Shown here: one piece after another, positions 43,126-53,223 of the stretch
Layout of the letters: every line of letters starts with the position of its first letter
How positions within the stretch are numbered: position 1 is the stretch's first letter
Assembly: GCA_029449245.1 (NCBI GenBank)
Contig: JANATF010000002.1
Coordinates: forward strand, 992,001 to 1,056,000
Direction of reading: 5' to 3'
Source: Mortierella alpina
Taxonomy: Eukaryota > Mortierellomycota > Mortierellomycetes > Mortierellales > Mortierellaceae
DNA length: 64,000 nucleotides
Program-made: the position numbers and the translations under genes
Notes under the pieces: model-generated
Seen by the model: the letters and a program-made list of their open reading frames with translations, nothing else
Told to the model about the DNA's origin: nothing
Databases searched by the model: none

Positions 43126-46100
43126 CTACAACTTCTCCACATTACCACGACCTGATCGTCTGACCCGATGCGTAGTGCTGGAGACAGCTTGAGCAATTGA
43201 AGCGATTGCAGGAGCCTTTCTCTTAATGCTAGCTGTCACGCTTGTTGCAAGGTGATTCTTCAACTCTTCCTTCTGAGTCTTCAGCTTCTTTCGATGCTGC
43301 TTCGCGACTACGTGAGGATTCGTCTTGTTAATTCCTTTCCAATATTGGTGGACTAACTTGTCCGAGTCAAACTGTTCGTAGGGGATGAAGGAGTCTTCAT
43401 TCTCCGAGTATCCCTTCCAATGAACCTTATAAAGCAATTGGTCGTCTTCTAAGCTATGTCCTAGAATCGACTCAACTTCGTAGCTCTCCTCAGAGGGCTG
43501 CGCCAGGTCTTGGGTTACTACGTTCAATTGCTCAGGAGCATAATGACGAGGCAAAATGTCACCCGTTGCGTCTTGCAATTCATAAGCACCAAAGCTCGTT
43601 CGTCTCACTACTTTAAAAGGGCCGTCCTTTTTAGGAACAAGAGCACCTGCAGCAACTGGATCGATCGCCATGACAAATGCGCCAGGTTGAATTTCACGGA
43701 TGGTATGCGAGTTGTTGAATTTATCAATCATTTTCTTTTGGGTGTCTGAACTAATGTCAGAAAGTGCAGGAAATATCAAATGAGTCAAGTATAATAATCT
43801 TTTCTCTAAATCATCATCAGATAGCAAGCGACTGTCCGCAGCTGTGAAATTTGATATCCCAGGAAACGCTCTACCGTAGAACAAAGAGAACGGTGTAGAG
43901 TTATGAAGCGAGACAATTCTCGTGTTCATTTGAAGTTGAACCATGGGTAAGTGCACATCCCAATTAGTGGGGTTAGCTTCAATGTTTTTACGAAGAATGT
44001 CCTTCATTGACTTGATATGCCTCTCTGCTACTCCGTTACCTCGAGGGTGGTACGGTGTAGACAGACGATGATCAATTGTCAGTGTCTTTGTCATTTCTTT
44101 GATAATGCTGTTGACGAACTCTAGCCCATTGTCACTTTGGATGATTTTCGGAAAGCCGATATCACAAAAGAGACGGAAAAGGCGCTTACTAACTGAAGCA
44201 GCATCCTTGGTTCTCAACTCAAATAGAAATACAAATCTAGTACAGACATCAACGACTAATAATGCATATTCATAGCCATTAGTGCTCAGCGGAAATTGCG
44301 CCAAGTCTATAGCCAAGTGTTCACCAGGTAATTCTGCGTGAATGGCTTTTAAAGGGTGATAGCCTTTTCTTGCGATATTGTACCGCTGACAAGATGAACA
44401 CGATTTAACCCAGAGGACACAGTCCTCTTTCAATCTGGGCCACGTTTTATTGTCTTGATGGATCATGTTCACCATTGCTGTAGCCCCTAAATGACCAAAG
44501 GAATGCGTCTTCTTCAAAATCTCTCTTCGCCTAGATTTCTCAGGAACGTGCCAACTCTCAGGATCAGGAATTTGATGCATGAAAGACAATGCAGGCAACT
44601 GCACCCCTTCTGGAGATGTTATGCTATCAGGAGTCATTCGAAGAGCAAAGTCTACAGAATCAATTGTCTCTGGAACAGATGACACACTGGACATGGCAGC
44701 ATTACTCTTTGAATGCTTCACGATAGCTGACCTTTTATCTTCTGGCCATAATTCTTCAGGAAACGCTCTGGATAAAGTGTCAGGGATCACATTCAATATT
44801 CCAGGACGATGAATTATTTCAAAGTCATAGCTGAAGATAGTTTCACGCCAATCAGCCATAATGTTTGACAAACATTTCTGATCCATCAGAAAGGTCAACG
44901 GCTTATGATCTGTGAATAAGGTAAAACGTCTGCCCCACAAATAATAGTGAAACTTCTTTAAAGTAAAGATGATTGCTAGTAGTTCCTTTTTATAAGCCGG
45001 ATACCGCTTCTCATGATCACGCAAAGCACGCGAAGTGAAAGAGATATAATTAATCTTACTATCGTCTTTTTCGCCTAATGGTAACTGATAAGCCATACCA
45101 GCAATCCCTTCATTAGAAGCATCCGTTCCTACATACATATGCAGTGTCCAGATTACTTGTTTCAATATAGGAGCATAAGGAAATAGCTTTTTAATGCCCT
45201 CAAAGCACTTCATCTGCAAATCATTCAGTACGAAGCGACCTTTAGCATTGCGCAAAGATTCGAGTGGACCAGCAATAGGACCATATAACGGCAAGTACTC
45301 TCGGAAGTAGTTAAACATTCCCATGTATCTTTGTACTGCCTTGTTGTTGGTAGGTGGGGCCCATTGTGAAATGTTGGCCACCTTCTCAGGATTTATTCTC
45401 CTTCCTTCCTTGTTAACAAGAAATCCTAACAACATAATCTCTGTATGAAAGAGATGACATTTCTGACGATTGAGGATGAGCTTCGCTTGTGTCAATCTGC
45501 CCACAATTATTTTAGCTTGCTCTAAATGATCCTCCTTCGTATGAGAGAAAATAACCGTATCATCAACATAGATGCCAGCGAACTGGAGGTCACCGAGGAG
45601 GTAAGACATGCCTCTTTGAAAGATACTCGTCATAGGTTTCAAACCAAACGGAGCTCTTGCAAACATGTACTGTTTTCCTTCATAGGTGAAAGCTGTATAC
45701 GGCTGACTTTCTTTTGAAAGTGGCAGTCGATGGTACGCTTGCGTCAGATCAAAGGTAGAATAATACTTATGACCAGCAGCCTTTTTAAGTAGATCTGGAA
45801 TCAGTGGCAACGGAAACGTGTCTGATTTTAACAATTGTTTGTTCAGCACTCTCGGGTCTAGGCACACTCGGTATTTCAACACTTTACCATCCATATCTCT
45901 TCTGGCTGCTAAAGTCAGCGAGTTATTATAAGGATTGCCTTTCGGCGCAAGGACAATGACACCATCATCCCCCCATTGTTTGATCTGACGTGCGACCTCT
46001 GCACCTTGTGAATGTGCATGGAACGGCCTGGATTTCACATTAATTACGCAGTCTGCCGGCAATTTCAATTCTACTTTCAGGATCTCAAGCTCACAATAGC

Positions 46101-48318
46101 TTTTGGGATCGATTGCAGAGTTGCGCTCCAGTGCAGGTTCCAGTTCCTTCAGGAAATGTGCCTTGTCCGCTAAGAACTCGGGCGTGTTTTCTGTGTCAGG
46201 AACAGCATCTGGCAAGATAGATGGTTTATCATCATCATAGATCCAGATATCAGTCAAAGGAGGCGGTTTGGGCATGCGGACACCTCCGACATAGTACCCA
46301 AAGCGAGGAAACAAGTCCATGCCGATATAAAAATCGTAATAAGGTATGTTCATAACACTTATTAGACACGAAACCGATCTGTCATTACACACAAGATCAA
46401 CTTTGTCGCATGTAAGCATGTTTTCAGCTTTCATTCCAGCTTCTCCTAACTCAATTGGTCCTGGTAGCTTGGCTACTTTGATTCCCATCTCTCTAGCAAT
46501 GGCTAAATCGATATACGAATCTGTGGATCCACAATCAAGTACAGCGGTAAGTTCTTTGCCATTGGCATATATCTTTACCGAAATGCGATTATCACCTTCT
46601 TGAGCACCTCTGAAAGCACAAAGTCTCTTTATTGGTGTATAAGGATCAAATTCAGCAAAATAGCGGGCAACATCAGCATGTTTATTGATATGAACATCAT
46701 TAATCTTCTCCGCTAAAATAGTGTCCAAGCTCGAACTACGGATCATATCGACCTCCTGAGTCATGGCGGCCAAACGCTTGGCATGGACAGGCTGCAGTTC
46801 AATAACAGCAGGCGCCTTCTGCATGGCCGACACCGAACGGATATGGCCATGAGCAGACGACTTGTGCTTCTTGAACTGAGGTCTCAGTTCAGGATGCAAT
46901 ACGTAGCATTGGGCTGGAGCATGGGTGCTGGAAGTGCACCTCTCCTTGCTACAAGGCTGGCGAGTATCCTTGCGAGGATGCTTGCCCTTGTTAGGCTGCG
47001 GGATCGCGGGCTTCTTCACAAAAGCAACCGGAGTGGCCGACTGACTCGCAATCTCAATGGACTTGAATCGGGCTTTAAACCACTTGGCCCAATCAGTCTT
47101 GCGACCTGGAAATTGGGTGCTGTCAGCACGGACACAATCCAAAAAGGCGGCGACATTGGGTAAGTCAACCATCTTTGGATACTTTGCCGTGATAGCCTTC
47201 TGTCCCTCGTCAGGCAACCCAGCAAACAAAGACTCTATGACCAGAGTTTCGTAAGCCGAGTCCTTGAGTCCTGACGCTTCCATCAACAATTCGACTTTGC
47301 CCGCATAGAGGTGGACGTCGGTGAATGTTGCAGTGTCGAGGGCGAAAACCTGCTTGACAGCCTCCGACTTAAGAAGGTCAACGCGAAATAGCTCGCGCAC
47401 ACACTTCTCAATCGGAAACCAAGTGTCAATCGACGTATAGTCGAAATACACTGGTCCATCTGCCTCCTGCACGGCCTCCATTTGGGTTGTCAAGTCCTTG
47501 CCCATTGTCACGAGTGACTCCTCCAACAAGCGTACTTCGATGCCGGCTTTTCTAAAGGCCTTCATCATGTACTGGCTTGCCAGGATCGCAAACAGGCTGC
47601 CGAGATGCAACTTATAAAAGTCGCGGAACTCTCGCAAAAACCTGTTGATCACTCGCACAATCTCCAAAGCTGCCAGGTCTTCCTTGCCCTGCAATTTCAA
47701 CTTGAATTCTGGCTCGTCAGGGAAGCTTTTAGGAATCAATCTCGAGAAGTCAATCTTCTCGCTGTTTTGGAAAACAGGAACGACTTTTTCCTTCAAGCAG
47801 CGCCTGATGTCGCAATGCCAGATGCTCGCCGAATTAAATTGGGCGACCAATGATCCTGACGCTTCATCTGCGTCCTGCACGTCCGAAGCCGGCGACTGCT
47901 GCTCATCTCGATATTGATGATCGAGAGGCTGCGGTCGCATTTGCATCCAGTGTCGATGCACCGTGTCGAAATCCCTAACAGCATTGTCGAGATCTCGTTG
48001 GGCATCTTCCACTTTCGCATCATGCTTAGCTGCATTACGCCGACGCTGAGCATCAGTGAGGGTTGCATCCTTGCTGTCGAGCTGCTTTAGTTTGCGCACG
48101 GCAACTTTAGTGTCCATGTAGCGACTCAAAGCATCCTGCTTATCCCTGTTGGCTTCCTCGACCTCCCTCTCCAACTTCTGGAACATGGAAAGTTTGTCAT
48201 CCGAAGCATCGATAGACCATACGTCCATATCAGCTTCCCCAGTATGCGCTGAGGGTGGATCACCAGATGCCATTACGACGTCCTCAGGAATAGCTGAGGC
48301 ACTATCGTTAGAAGCCAT
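43126..48318 (-). CDS. A2 Gag-Pol polyprotein (1730 aa, chromodomain)
   Basis: Complete single-ORF Gag-Pol. The frame is open 16 codons further upstream, but MASNDS at 48316-48318 is the first ATG after the leader and is chosen as the start. In order: a gag with a long helical segment (FQKLEREVEE region); a CX4CX4HX4C finger near 456-471; an aspartic protease with DCGS at about 595, a variant of DTG/DSG; reverse transcriptase YVDD (917-920); RNase H (GTDASNEG, then FTDHKPL); an integrase with the zinc region HSFGHLG ... CSSCQ and D,D,E residues (AIDLAQFP, QSDNGLEF, NGVAERH); and a chromodomain at about 1609-1652 (YEVESILGHS ... YKVHWKGYS). No stop or frameshift interrupts it. Confidence 0.95.
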   Translation of the reverse strand: MASNDSASAIPEDVVMASGDPPSAHTGEADMDVWSIDASDDKLSMFQKLEREVEEANRDKQDALSRYMDTKVAVRKLKQLDSKDATLTDAQRRRNAAKHDAKVEDAQRDLDNAVRDFDTVHRHWMQMRPQPLDHQYRDEQQSPASDVQDADEASGSLVAQFNSASIWHCDIRRCLKEKVVPVFQNSEKIDFSRLIPKSFPDEPEFKLKLQGKEDLAALEIVRVINRFLREFRDFYKLHLGSLFAILASQYMMKAFRKAGIEVRLLEESLVTMGKDLTTQMEAVQEADGPVYFDYTSIDTWFPIEKCVRELFRVDLLKSEAVKQVFALDTATFTDVHLYAGKVELLMEASGLKDSAYETLVIESLFAGLPDEGQKAITAKYPKMVDLPNVAAFLDCVRADSTQFPGRKTDWAKWFKARFKSIEIASQSATPVAFVKKPAIPQPNKGKHPRKDTRQPCSKERCTSSTHAPAQCYVLHPELRPQFKKHKSSAHGHIRSVSAMQKAPAVIELQPVHAKRLAAMTQEVDMIRSSSLDTILAEKINDVHINKHADVARYFAEFDPYTPIKRLCAFRGAQEGDNRISVKIYANGKELTAVLDCGSTDSYIDLAIAREMGIKVAKLPGPIELGEAGMKAENMLTCDKVDLVCNDRSVSCLISVMNIPYYDFYIGMDLFPRFGYYVGGVRMPKPPPLTDIWIYDDDKPSILPDAVPDTENTPEFLADKAHFLKELEPALERNSAIDPKSYCELEILKVELKLPADCVINVKSRPFHAHSQGAEVARQIKQWGDDGVIVLAPKGNPYNNSLTLAARRDMDGKVLKYRVCLDPRVLNKQLLKSDTFPLPLIPDLLKKAAGHKYYSTFDLTQAYHRLPLSKESQPYTAFTYEGKQYMFARAPFGLKPMTSIFQRGMSYLLGDLQFAGIYVDDTVIFSHTKEDHLEQAKIIVGRLTQAKLILNRQKCHLFHTEIMLLGFLVNKEGRRINPEKVANISQWAPPTNNKAVQRYMGMFNYFREYLPLYGPIAGPLESLRNAKGRFVLNDLQMKCFEGIKKLFPYAPILKQVIWTLHMYVGTDASNEGIAGMAYQLPLGEKDDSKINYISFTSRALRDHEKRYPAYKKELLAIIFTLKKFHYYLWGRRFTLFTDHKPLTFLMDQKCLSNIMADWRETIFSYDFEIIHRPGILNVIPDTLSRAFPEELWPEDKRSAIVKHSKSNAAMSSVSSVPETIDSVDFALRMTPDSITSPEGVQLPALSFMHQIPDPESWHVPEKSRRREILKKTHSFGHLGATAMVNMIHQDNKTWPRLKEDCVLWVKSCSSCQRYNIARKGYHPLKAIHAELPGEHLAIDLAQFPLSTNGYEYALLVVDVCTRFVFLFELRTKDAASVSKRLFRLFCDIGFPKIIQSDNGLEFVNSIIKEMTKTLTIDHRLSTPYHPRGNGVAERHIKSMKDILRKNIEANPTNWDVHLPMVQLQMNTRIVSLHNSTPFSLFYGRAFPGISNFTAADSRLLSDDDLEKRLLYLTHLIFPALSDISSDTQKKMIDKFNNSHTIREIQPGAFVMAIDPVAAGALVPKKDGPFKVVRRTSFGAYELQDATGDILPRHYAPEQLNVVTQDLAQPSEESYEVESILGHSLEDDQLLYKVHWKGYSENEDSFIPYEQFDSDKLVHQYWKGINKTNPHVVAKQHRKKLKTQKEELKNHLATSVTASIKRKAPAIASIAQAVSSTTHRVRRSGRGNVEKL

Positions 48319-49061
48319 GCGGTAATAAAAAGCAAAGGCGAAAAGAGGAGGTTCAAGCGAGACCAAGACTGGACTTTTATTATGTCAACAGTTCCGATTC
48401 TCAAACACTACAGCTTACAGTCTATAGGATGATTACACGAGACTACCCTACTATAGGTCTTGTCTCTAACACACCAGGTGATAGTCGAAACACACACAAG
48501 GAATACTTGGAGTCAGAAGACTATGCAAGTAAAATTATCGGTCGAAGCTCAGCTGCTTGAGGAAGAATTTTCCGGCAGCGGGAACACACCAACACGACAA
48601 CAATTAAGACTTTCTGGCGGAGCTAACCGACAACAGAGAGAATGATTTGCTGATGGCACTAGCCAATCAGCAGAGAGGATGATGAATTGCAGGCGGTGAA
48701 TACCGTCAAACAATCAAAATGATTTGCCGTGGTAAATACCAAGAACAAATGCAAAGATTTGTGGTGGTTGAAAACAACACTGGAACACGACGCACTGGAT
48801 ATTCCCAAGAACAGCGGATCACGCAGCGATGTGCAGCCAAGACACAAAAGAGCACACAAGTTCGATCTTCGAAACACGATTCAACAGGAACAAGCCTATT
48901 GGGTCTTTCTGGATCTTGCTTGAGCAATGATAAACGACAAAGGAGAGGTCCCAATTGCAAACAGTGAAAGATGGATGATAGAATCTCAATGGATGCAAAT
49001 CAAACACACTTGAAGATGGATGCAATGGATGGATGCCGACTCTTTAGTACGTTGAAAAAAA
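48319..49061 (-). other. A2 leader (5' untranslated)
   Basis: 743 nt between the ATG and the 5' LTR, near-identical to the A1 leader. The LTR edge is followed on the element strand by TTTTTTCAACGTACT and lacks a TGG-type primer site. Confidence 0.75.
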
Positions 49062-49274
49062 TGTGATATTCTCTAGGGGTAAACTTACAATACTAAACTG
49101 GGGACTGAAGTCAACGAGAACAAGAGAGGGTTTTATTGTGGACAGGGATCTGGAGGACTTATATAGCTCCTCCAGACACCGGTCACGGGAACTCTTAATA
49201 ATCGTAGAAGTAAAAAGGGACGTGCGACTCAGGTACATACGTGCCTGAGCCCCACACCAGCATAAAACACCACA
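49062..49274 (-). repeat. 5' LTR of A2
   Basis: 213 bp, identical to 42273-42485. The TATA inverted repeat is at 49150-49175. Confidence 0.94.
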
Positions 49275-49334
49275 ATGGCTAGGGGCAGAGGTTATCAAGG
49301 TGAGTATGTTTTATCAGTGGATCGAGATAACGAG

Positions 49335-49346
49335 CCTTTGCTACCA
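49335..49346 (-). promoter_or_regulatory. Primer-binding site of B1 (TGGTAGCAAAGG)
   Basis: Immediately adjacent to the B1 5' LTR on the element strand. Identical to the B2 and E sites. Confidence 0.7.
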
Positions 49347-49546
49347 TGTAATAGCTAAAGCAAGTGGGGGTTCTGGGGCTGGGGTCAGGGGAGCTTGGGT
49401 GAGAATCGTCTGATCTTATTACAGAGGGGGGAACCATCTATTTATCTATCTTTGTGTGGGACCAAGCATGGTCGCGTTCCAGTCTCTTACGGCTTGGCGT
49501 TATCCTTGTTCTTGTCCCTTACGATGCACCCTCAACTCCTGTTACA
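49347..49546 (-). repeat. 5' LTR of B1
   Basis: 200 bp, identical to 9905-10104. Followed by the second CGGAC and resumed hAT sequence. Confidence 0.95.
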
Positions 49547-49551
49547 CGGAC

Positions 49552-51095
49552 ATGGACACCGTCAACGCGCTGTAATAGCTAAGGGAGAATCTATTCGGCA
49601 ACCCGGGCTTTCAATATTGCATGGCAACCCACCACAATCCCTTTATTTTGCCCCCGCTTCATTTCTTATTTATCAACCACCCTTGTTGTGTTCAGACAGT
49701 ATATCCTGTCGGCATTCACACAGTCTTCGCCAGCCCTTTTTGAGGAGAGCATTCACTTTTATCTGCTCGATGGGCGCTTGATGGAGAGGTATTCGAATAT
49801 GGAAAAACAAAAGGTAGAGGTTGGGGTCACTAACTTACTGTACGATAGTTTAAACTTGTAGGTGGAGTCTGCCGCTGAGAGTTCGAATGCTATGTATTAG
49901 CAGATACGGACTTACCTCAACACGTCGCAAGACATCCAAGCGGTATGATTTACCATGAAGTAAGCCAGTAAGAGACCACACTAATCTGGAGCTCCAGCAA
50001 GATGGTTTACGGATACGATTTCTTGCACGACTCTAATGTATGTAGTAGGACGCAACCGTTGGGTACTGGACTATCATGAGAGCAAGTAAGAATTTGCCTT
50101 GCAAGACAGCAAAATGGCACAGCTCATGGTTAACTAAGCCGGTAAGAGTCCACGCTGACCCCCAGCTGGCAAAGAGATACAGTTTCTTTACACGGCTGCG
50201 GTTGCAACGTTTTTTTATGTCGTTGGACAGCAACTATTTTTTTTTACGTGGCTCTAGCTCGCAATATCTTTTTACACGCGCTGGCTCGTAATTTTTTTTT
50301 TGCAGGTTAGAAATGAGGTCTACACATGGCCCTGGACGATTCGAGCATCCAAACTGGTACCATCCGTCAACGTCCAATCGGTTTGTATACCAATACTCTG
50401 GCCGCATGTTCTTCTACACGGCAGCCTAGGCGTTGTACACCAGCTATTTTTTACATGGCTCTAGCCCGTAATTTTTTTACAGGTTCTGGCCCTTTTTTTT
50501 TTTTTTTTTTTTTTTGCAGGTTAGAAATGAGGTCTACACATGGCCCTGGACCATTCGAGCATCCAAACTGGTACCATCCGACACATATTACGGAATCCGA
50601 TACGATACATCCAAGGCTCCATGCGTCCGCCGTCTTTCTTTTGTTCAAAAACACATGCATACATGCATACGCGCAGAATGTTTTTTATGCGCCCACAAGT
50701 ACATTTGTTTTTTGTTTTTTTTTATTAGATTCAACATCTTCCTTCTCAATCGCCATTGCCTTCCTCTCCTTTTCACAATTCCTCTCCTTTGCCAATCGCA
50801 TCTCTATTCTCTGGCTCGCGCCATTGTCTCTCAATCGCCATCGCCTTCATCTCCTTTCACAATTTCCTCTCCTTTGTCTTCCTTTCCCAATCGCCTCTTC
50901 ATTCTCTGGCTCGTGCCATTGTCGCATTCTTGTCTTCGCTCGCCGCCATTAGCATCCGCGAAGCCGTCAGTGCTCAATTGGCTCGTCTTCCAGCCGCATA
51001 TTGATCTTCCACCCGTTCATTGACAGCTGCTGAATCCCCAATTGCCAATATTTCATCTCAGTTTCCACCCTCTCCAACTTGAGGTTCTTTTCAAC
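49552..51095 (+). other. hAT 5' non-coding region upstream of transposase
   Basis: About 1.5 kb with no supported gene. It holds T-runs (for example 50489-50513), a 66-bp direct repeat (50301-50366 and 50515-50580, one mismatch seen), and an imperfect tandem duplication of a pyrimidine-rich segment of about 80-90 bp (50749-50925). Open frames here (up to 208 codons) are low-complexity and not supported. The transposase promoter is presumably near 51095. Confidence 0.65.
50301..50580 (+). repeat. Two 66-bp direct repeats
   Basis: TGCAGGTTAGAAATGAGGTC and the following 46 nt occur at 50301-50366 and again at 50515-50580, each preceded by a T-run and CTCTAG/CTGG words. This suggests a local duplication of about 214 bp. 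Confidence 0.85.
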
Positions 51096-52966
51096 ATGGC
51101 TCAACCTGAACGCGACCCTTCCAGTCTCGAAGTATGTATCACACAGCTCGTGAGGAGCTACTCTATGTACTTTATCTCATAACTTGAATGAACCTAGGCT
51201 CACGATTCCATTCTTATTTCTTGTAGCTTCTCTCTTTTCCCTCAATGAACGAGGACATGCTCGATGACTTTGGAGGTGATGTCAGTTTCGTGGAGCAGCA
51301 AACCGAAGACGACAACGAGAGCTTCGCAGCATCTACACTGGCAGCGTCCAGCGTCGCACCCAACACCATGGACATGGATGCGTCTGAAGAAGGCCTTAGA
51401 AGCTGGGTTTACAAGAACGGTTGGGCTAAAAGGAAACCCCTTGGGAACCAGATTTACGAGATTTACTGCAGGTTCCCTGGCTGTAAAACGCAGTACAAGT
51501 CGCATAAGGGCTCCACAGGAAATATCTCGGTGCACCTCAGAAGGGATCACAAACTTTCAAAAGAGAGTTTAAACGACGGGAAGTTGGTACGTGCGCGATC
51601 TCCCTAATGTGCTGAACATAGCGGCATCTCTTAAGGTTCATGCGAGCTCTAGTGAAAATATAATACTAATTTGGTACGTTCCCGGCCGCTTTTGGACATG
51701 AATAGAGGAACCCTATTGCCGACGCTTTCAAACAAGGCCGCACCCCTATTACCCGGAGCGATTTCATGGTTGCACTGATCAAATTTGTCATCTCCAACAA
51801 GCTGCCGATGTCTTTGGTCGAGGATCCAAGCTTTCAGTCGCTTTTGAACATCGCTCAGTCGGCGCAGTCAGATGATATTGTCAGGCTACCTAAGAAGGAC
51901 TCGTTCAAGAACAAGGTACACGCCAGCCGACTAACGCTACACCTACCACCCAACCAGAGGCAATCGCCAATATTATCTTTGAACTCATCAACCTTTTCTT
52001 TAACTCCCTCCTGCCGCCTCTAGATCCAAGATCATCACCAAAAGCACCAACTGAGGGTTAAACAGGAACTATCGCACGTGCCGCGTCTCTCGTTCACACT
52101 AGACGGTTGGACTAGCAAGTTCCGCGAGAGCTTCATGTGCGTTACGGCACATTGGCTCTCCGAGACGTGGGAGTACAAGCATATTATTCTCGGATTTGAG
52201 CCTCTTCAAGGGTCGCACACTGCTAAAGCACTCATGGATTGCTTTGTCCAAGTGGTAGAACGGTTCGACCTGCAGAAAAAAGTCTTAGCAGTAACGACCG
52301 ATAATGCCAGCAATGTCAAAAGCATGGCGAATCTCCTCCAGACCTATACGGAGGACAGTAGCAACGGCTGGTAAGAGCGATGTATAGAATAATTGAAGGT
52401 CGATGTCATCCTCAAAGCACGATGATCGTCTAACGACTAGAACTTTTCACCCTCCCTTGCAAGGTCTCCGTTTAACGCGAAAAGGCAGCGCGTGGCATGC
52501 GTAGCACATGTCATCCAGCTTGCCGTGCAACAACTGCTTGGCTGCAAGACCCTCAATGCCTCCCCGCCTGAACAGCCCCTCGAGCCCGGCACGGAGGAGC
52601 AAAATGGGCGGGAGTTGTTTAACGTCGATTTCGGCGATGAACAAGGCGCCGGGGACGTGACCGACACCGAAAGTCAGGATGAGAACTGGGGCGAGGATGA
52701 TGAGGCTGAAATGAGATACGGCCCCTCTTACGTCGAGACTCATGGCAATCCGGTGCGCAAGCTTCGGGACGGGATCGTCAAGTTGAGGTAGGTTATTCAG
52801 ACCAAGGATGATCCACGCTACCTTCTACATGTATTTCTGTGCGTCATGGTCTGAACGCTAGCCTAACAATAATCGCTCTAATTTTTGGACACGATGTTTT
52901 GTAGGTTATCCCCGCAGAAGCTGCAAAAGCTGAGGAGCAAGTGCCCTGAGGAGCACAGAACGCTCA
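51096..52966 (+). CDS. hAT transposase, 5' part (exons 1-6a)
   Basis: Spliced gene for the DDE-type hAT transposase that cuts and reinserts the element. Exons inferred from frame and splice sites: 51096-51131, 51227-51586, 51706-51915, 52024-52370, 52464-52787 and 52905-52966. Introns all begin GT and end AG; intron 2 has a TACTAAT branch site (51664-51670), and the phases agree at every junction. Exon 2 has a BED-type zinc finger (CRFPGCK ... HLRRDH). Exon 4 has LDGWTS ... TAHW and TTDNASN, carrying the first two catalytic Asp. Exon 5 has CVAHVIQLAVQ. The frame is then broken by element E in the middle of exon 6 (TSD GCTCA). With the 3' part it totals 2,226 nt, 741 codons plus stop. Confidence 0.88.
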
Positions 52967-53223
52967 TGTAATAGCAACAGGACAAGAGGGTGTGGACACG
53001 AGGGATACAAGGAACAAGAGGGAGGCCGGGGGGTGGACAGGAGTACTAGGGAACAGAGGAAGGGGCAGGAACCGATGATGTTTATTATACACGGGCGAGA
53101 GGGTATTTATACTAATGTGAGGGAGAGGCGAAGTGCTTTGAGGAGGGCGAAGCAGGTGCGCGTGGAGGCGCAGATGGCGAAGTAGGATGGCGAAGTACGA
53201 GGGCATTCTATGATACTGTGACA
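52967..53223 (-). repeat. 3' LTR of E
   Basis: 257 bp. On the element strand it has TATAAATA followed by AATAAA about 20 nt later. The pol frame runs 16 nt into it. Confidence 0.95.

Larger units (their letters stand above)
42273..49274 (-). mobile_element. A2: intact A-family chromovirus (7,002 bp)
   Basis: LTRs 42273-42485 and 49062-49274 are 213 bp each and identical by eye. The TSD ATGGC (42268-42272, 49275-49279) lies in the B1 leader, and the empty site is visible in B2 near 41540. One uninterrupted gag-pol ORF and the polypurine tract are present. Of the three A copies here it is the only one that looks autonomous. Confidence 0.96.
9905..49546 (-). mobile_element. B1: Ty3/gypsy chromovirus, split by three insertions
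   Basis: LTRs 9905-10104 and 49347-49546 are 200 bp each and identical by eye (TGTAATAG...CTGTTACA). The TSD is CGGAC (9900-9904 and 49547-49551), so B1 landed in the left part of the hAT element. It carries D1 in pol, A1 in gag and A2 just upstream of the gag ATG. Removing these with one TSD copy each leaves 5,350 bp, exactly the reconstructed length of B2. The gag (1,038 nt) and pol (3,795 nt) lengths also equal those of B2. The integrase catalytic Glu is Lys here. Confidence 0.95.

Noticed and set aside
50326-50952. 208-codon frame upstream of the transposase
   Set aside because: Built from T-runs and duplicated pyrimidine-rich sequence; no domain, and splice-supported transposase starts downstream.
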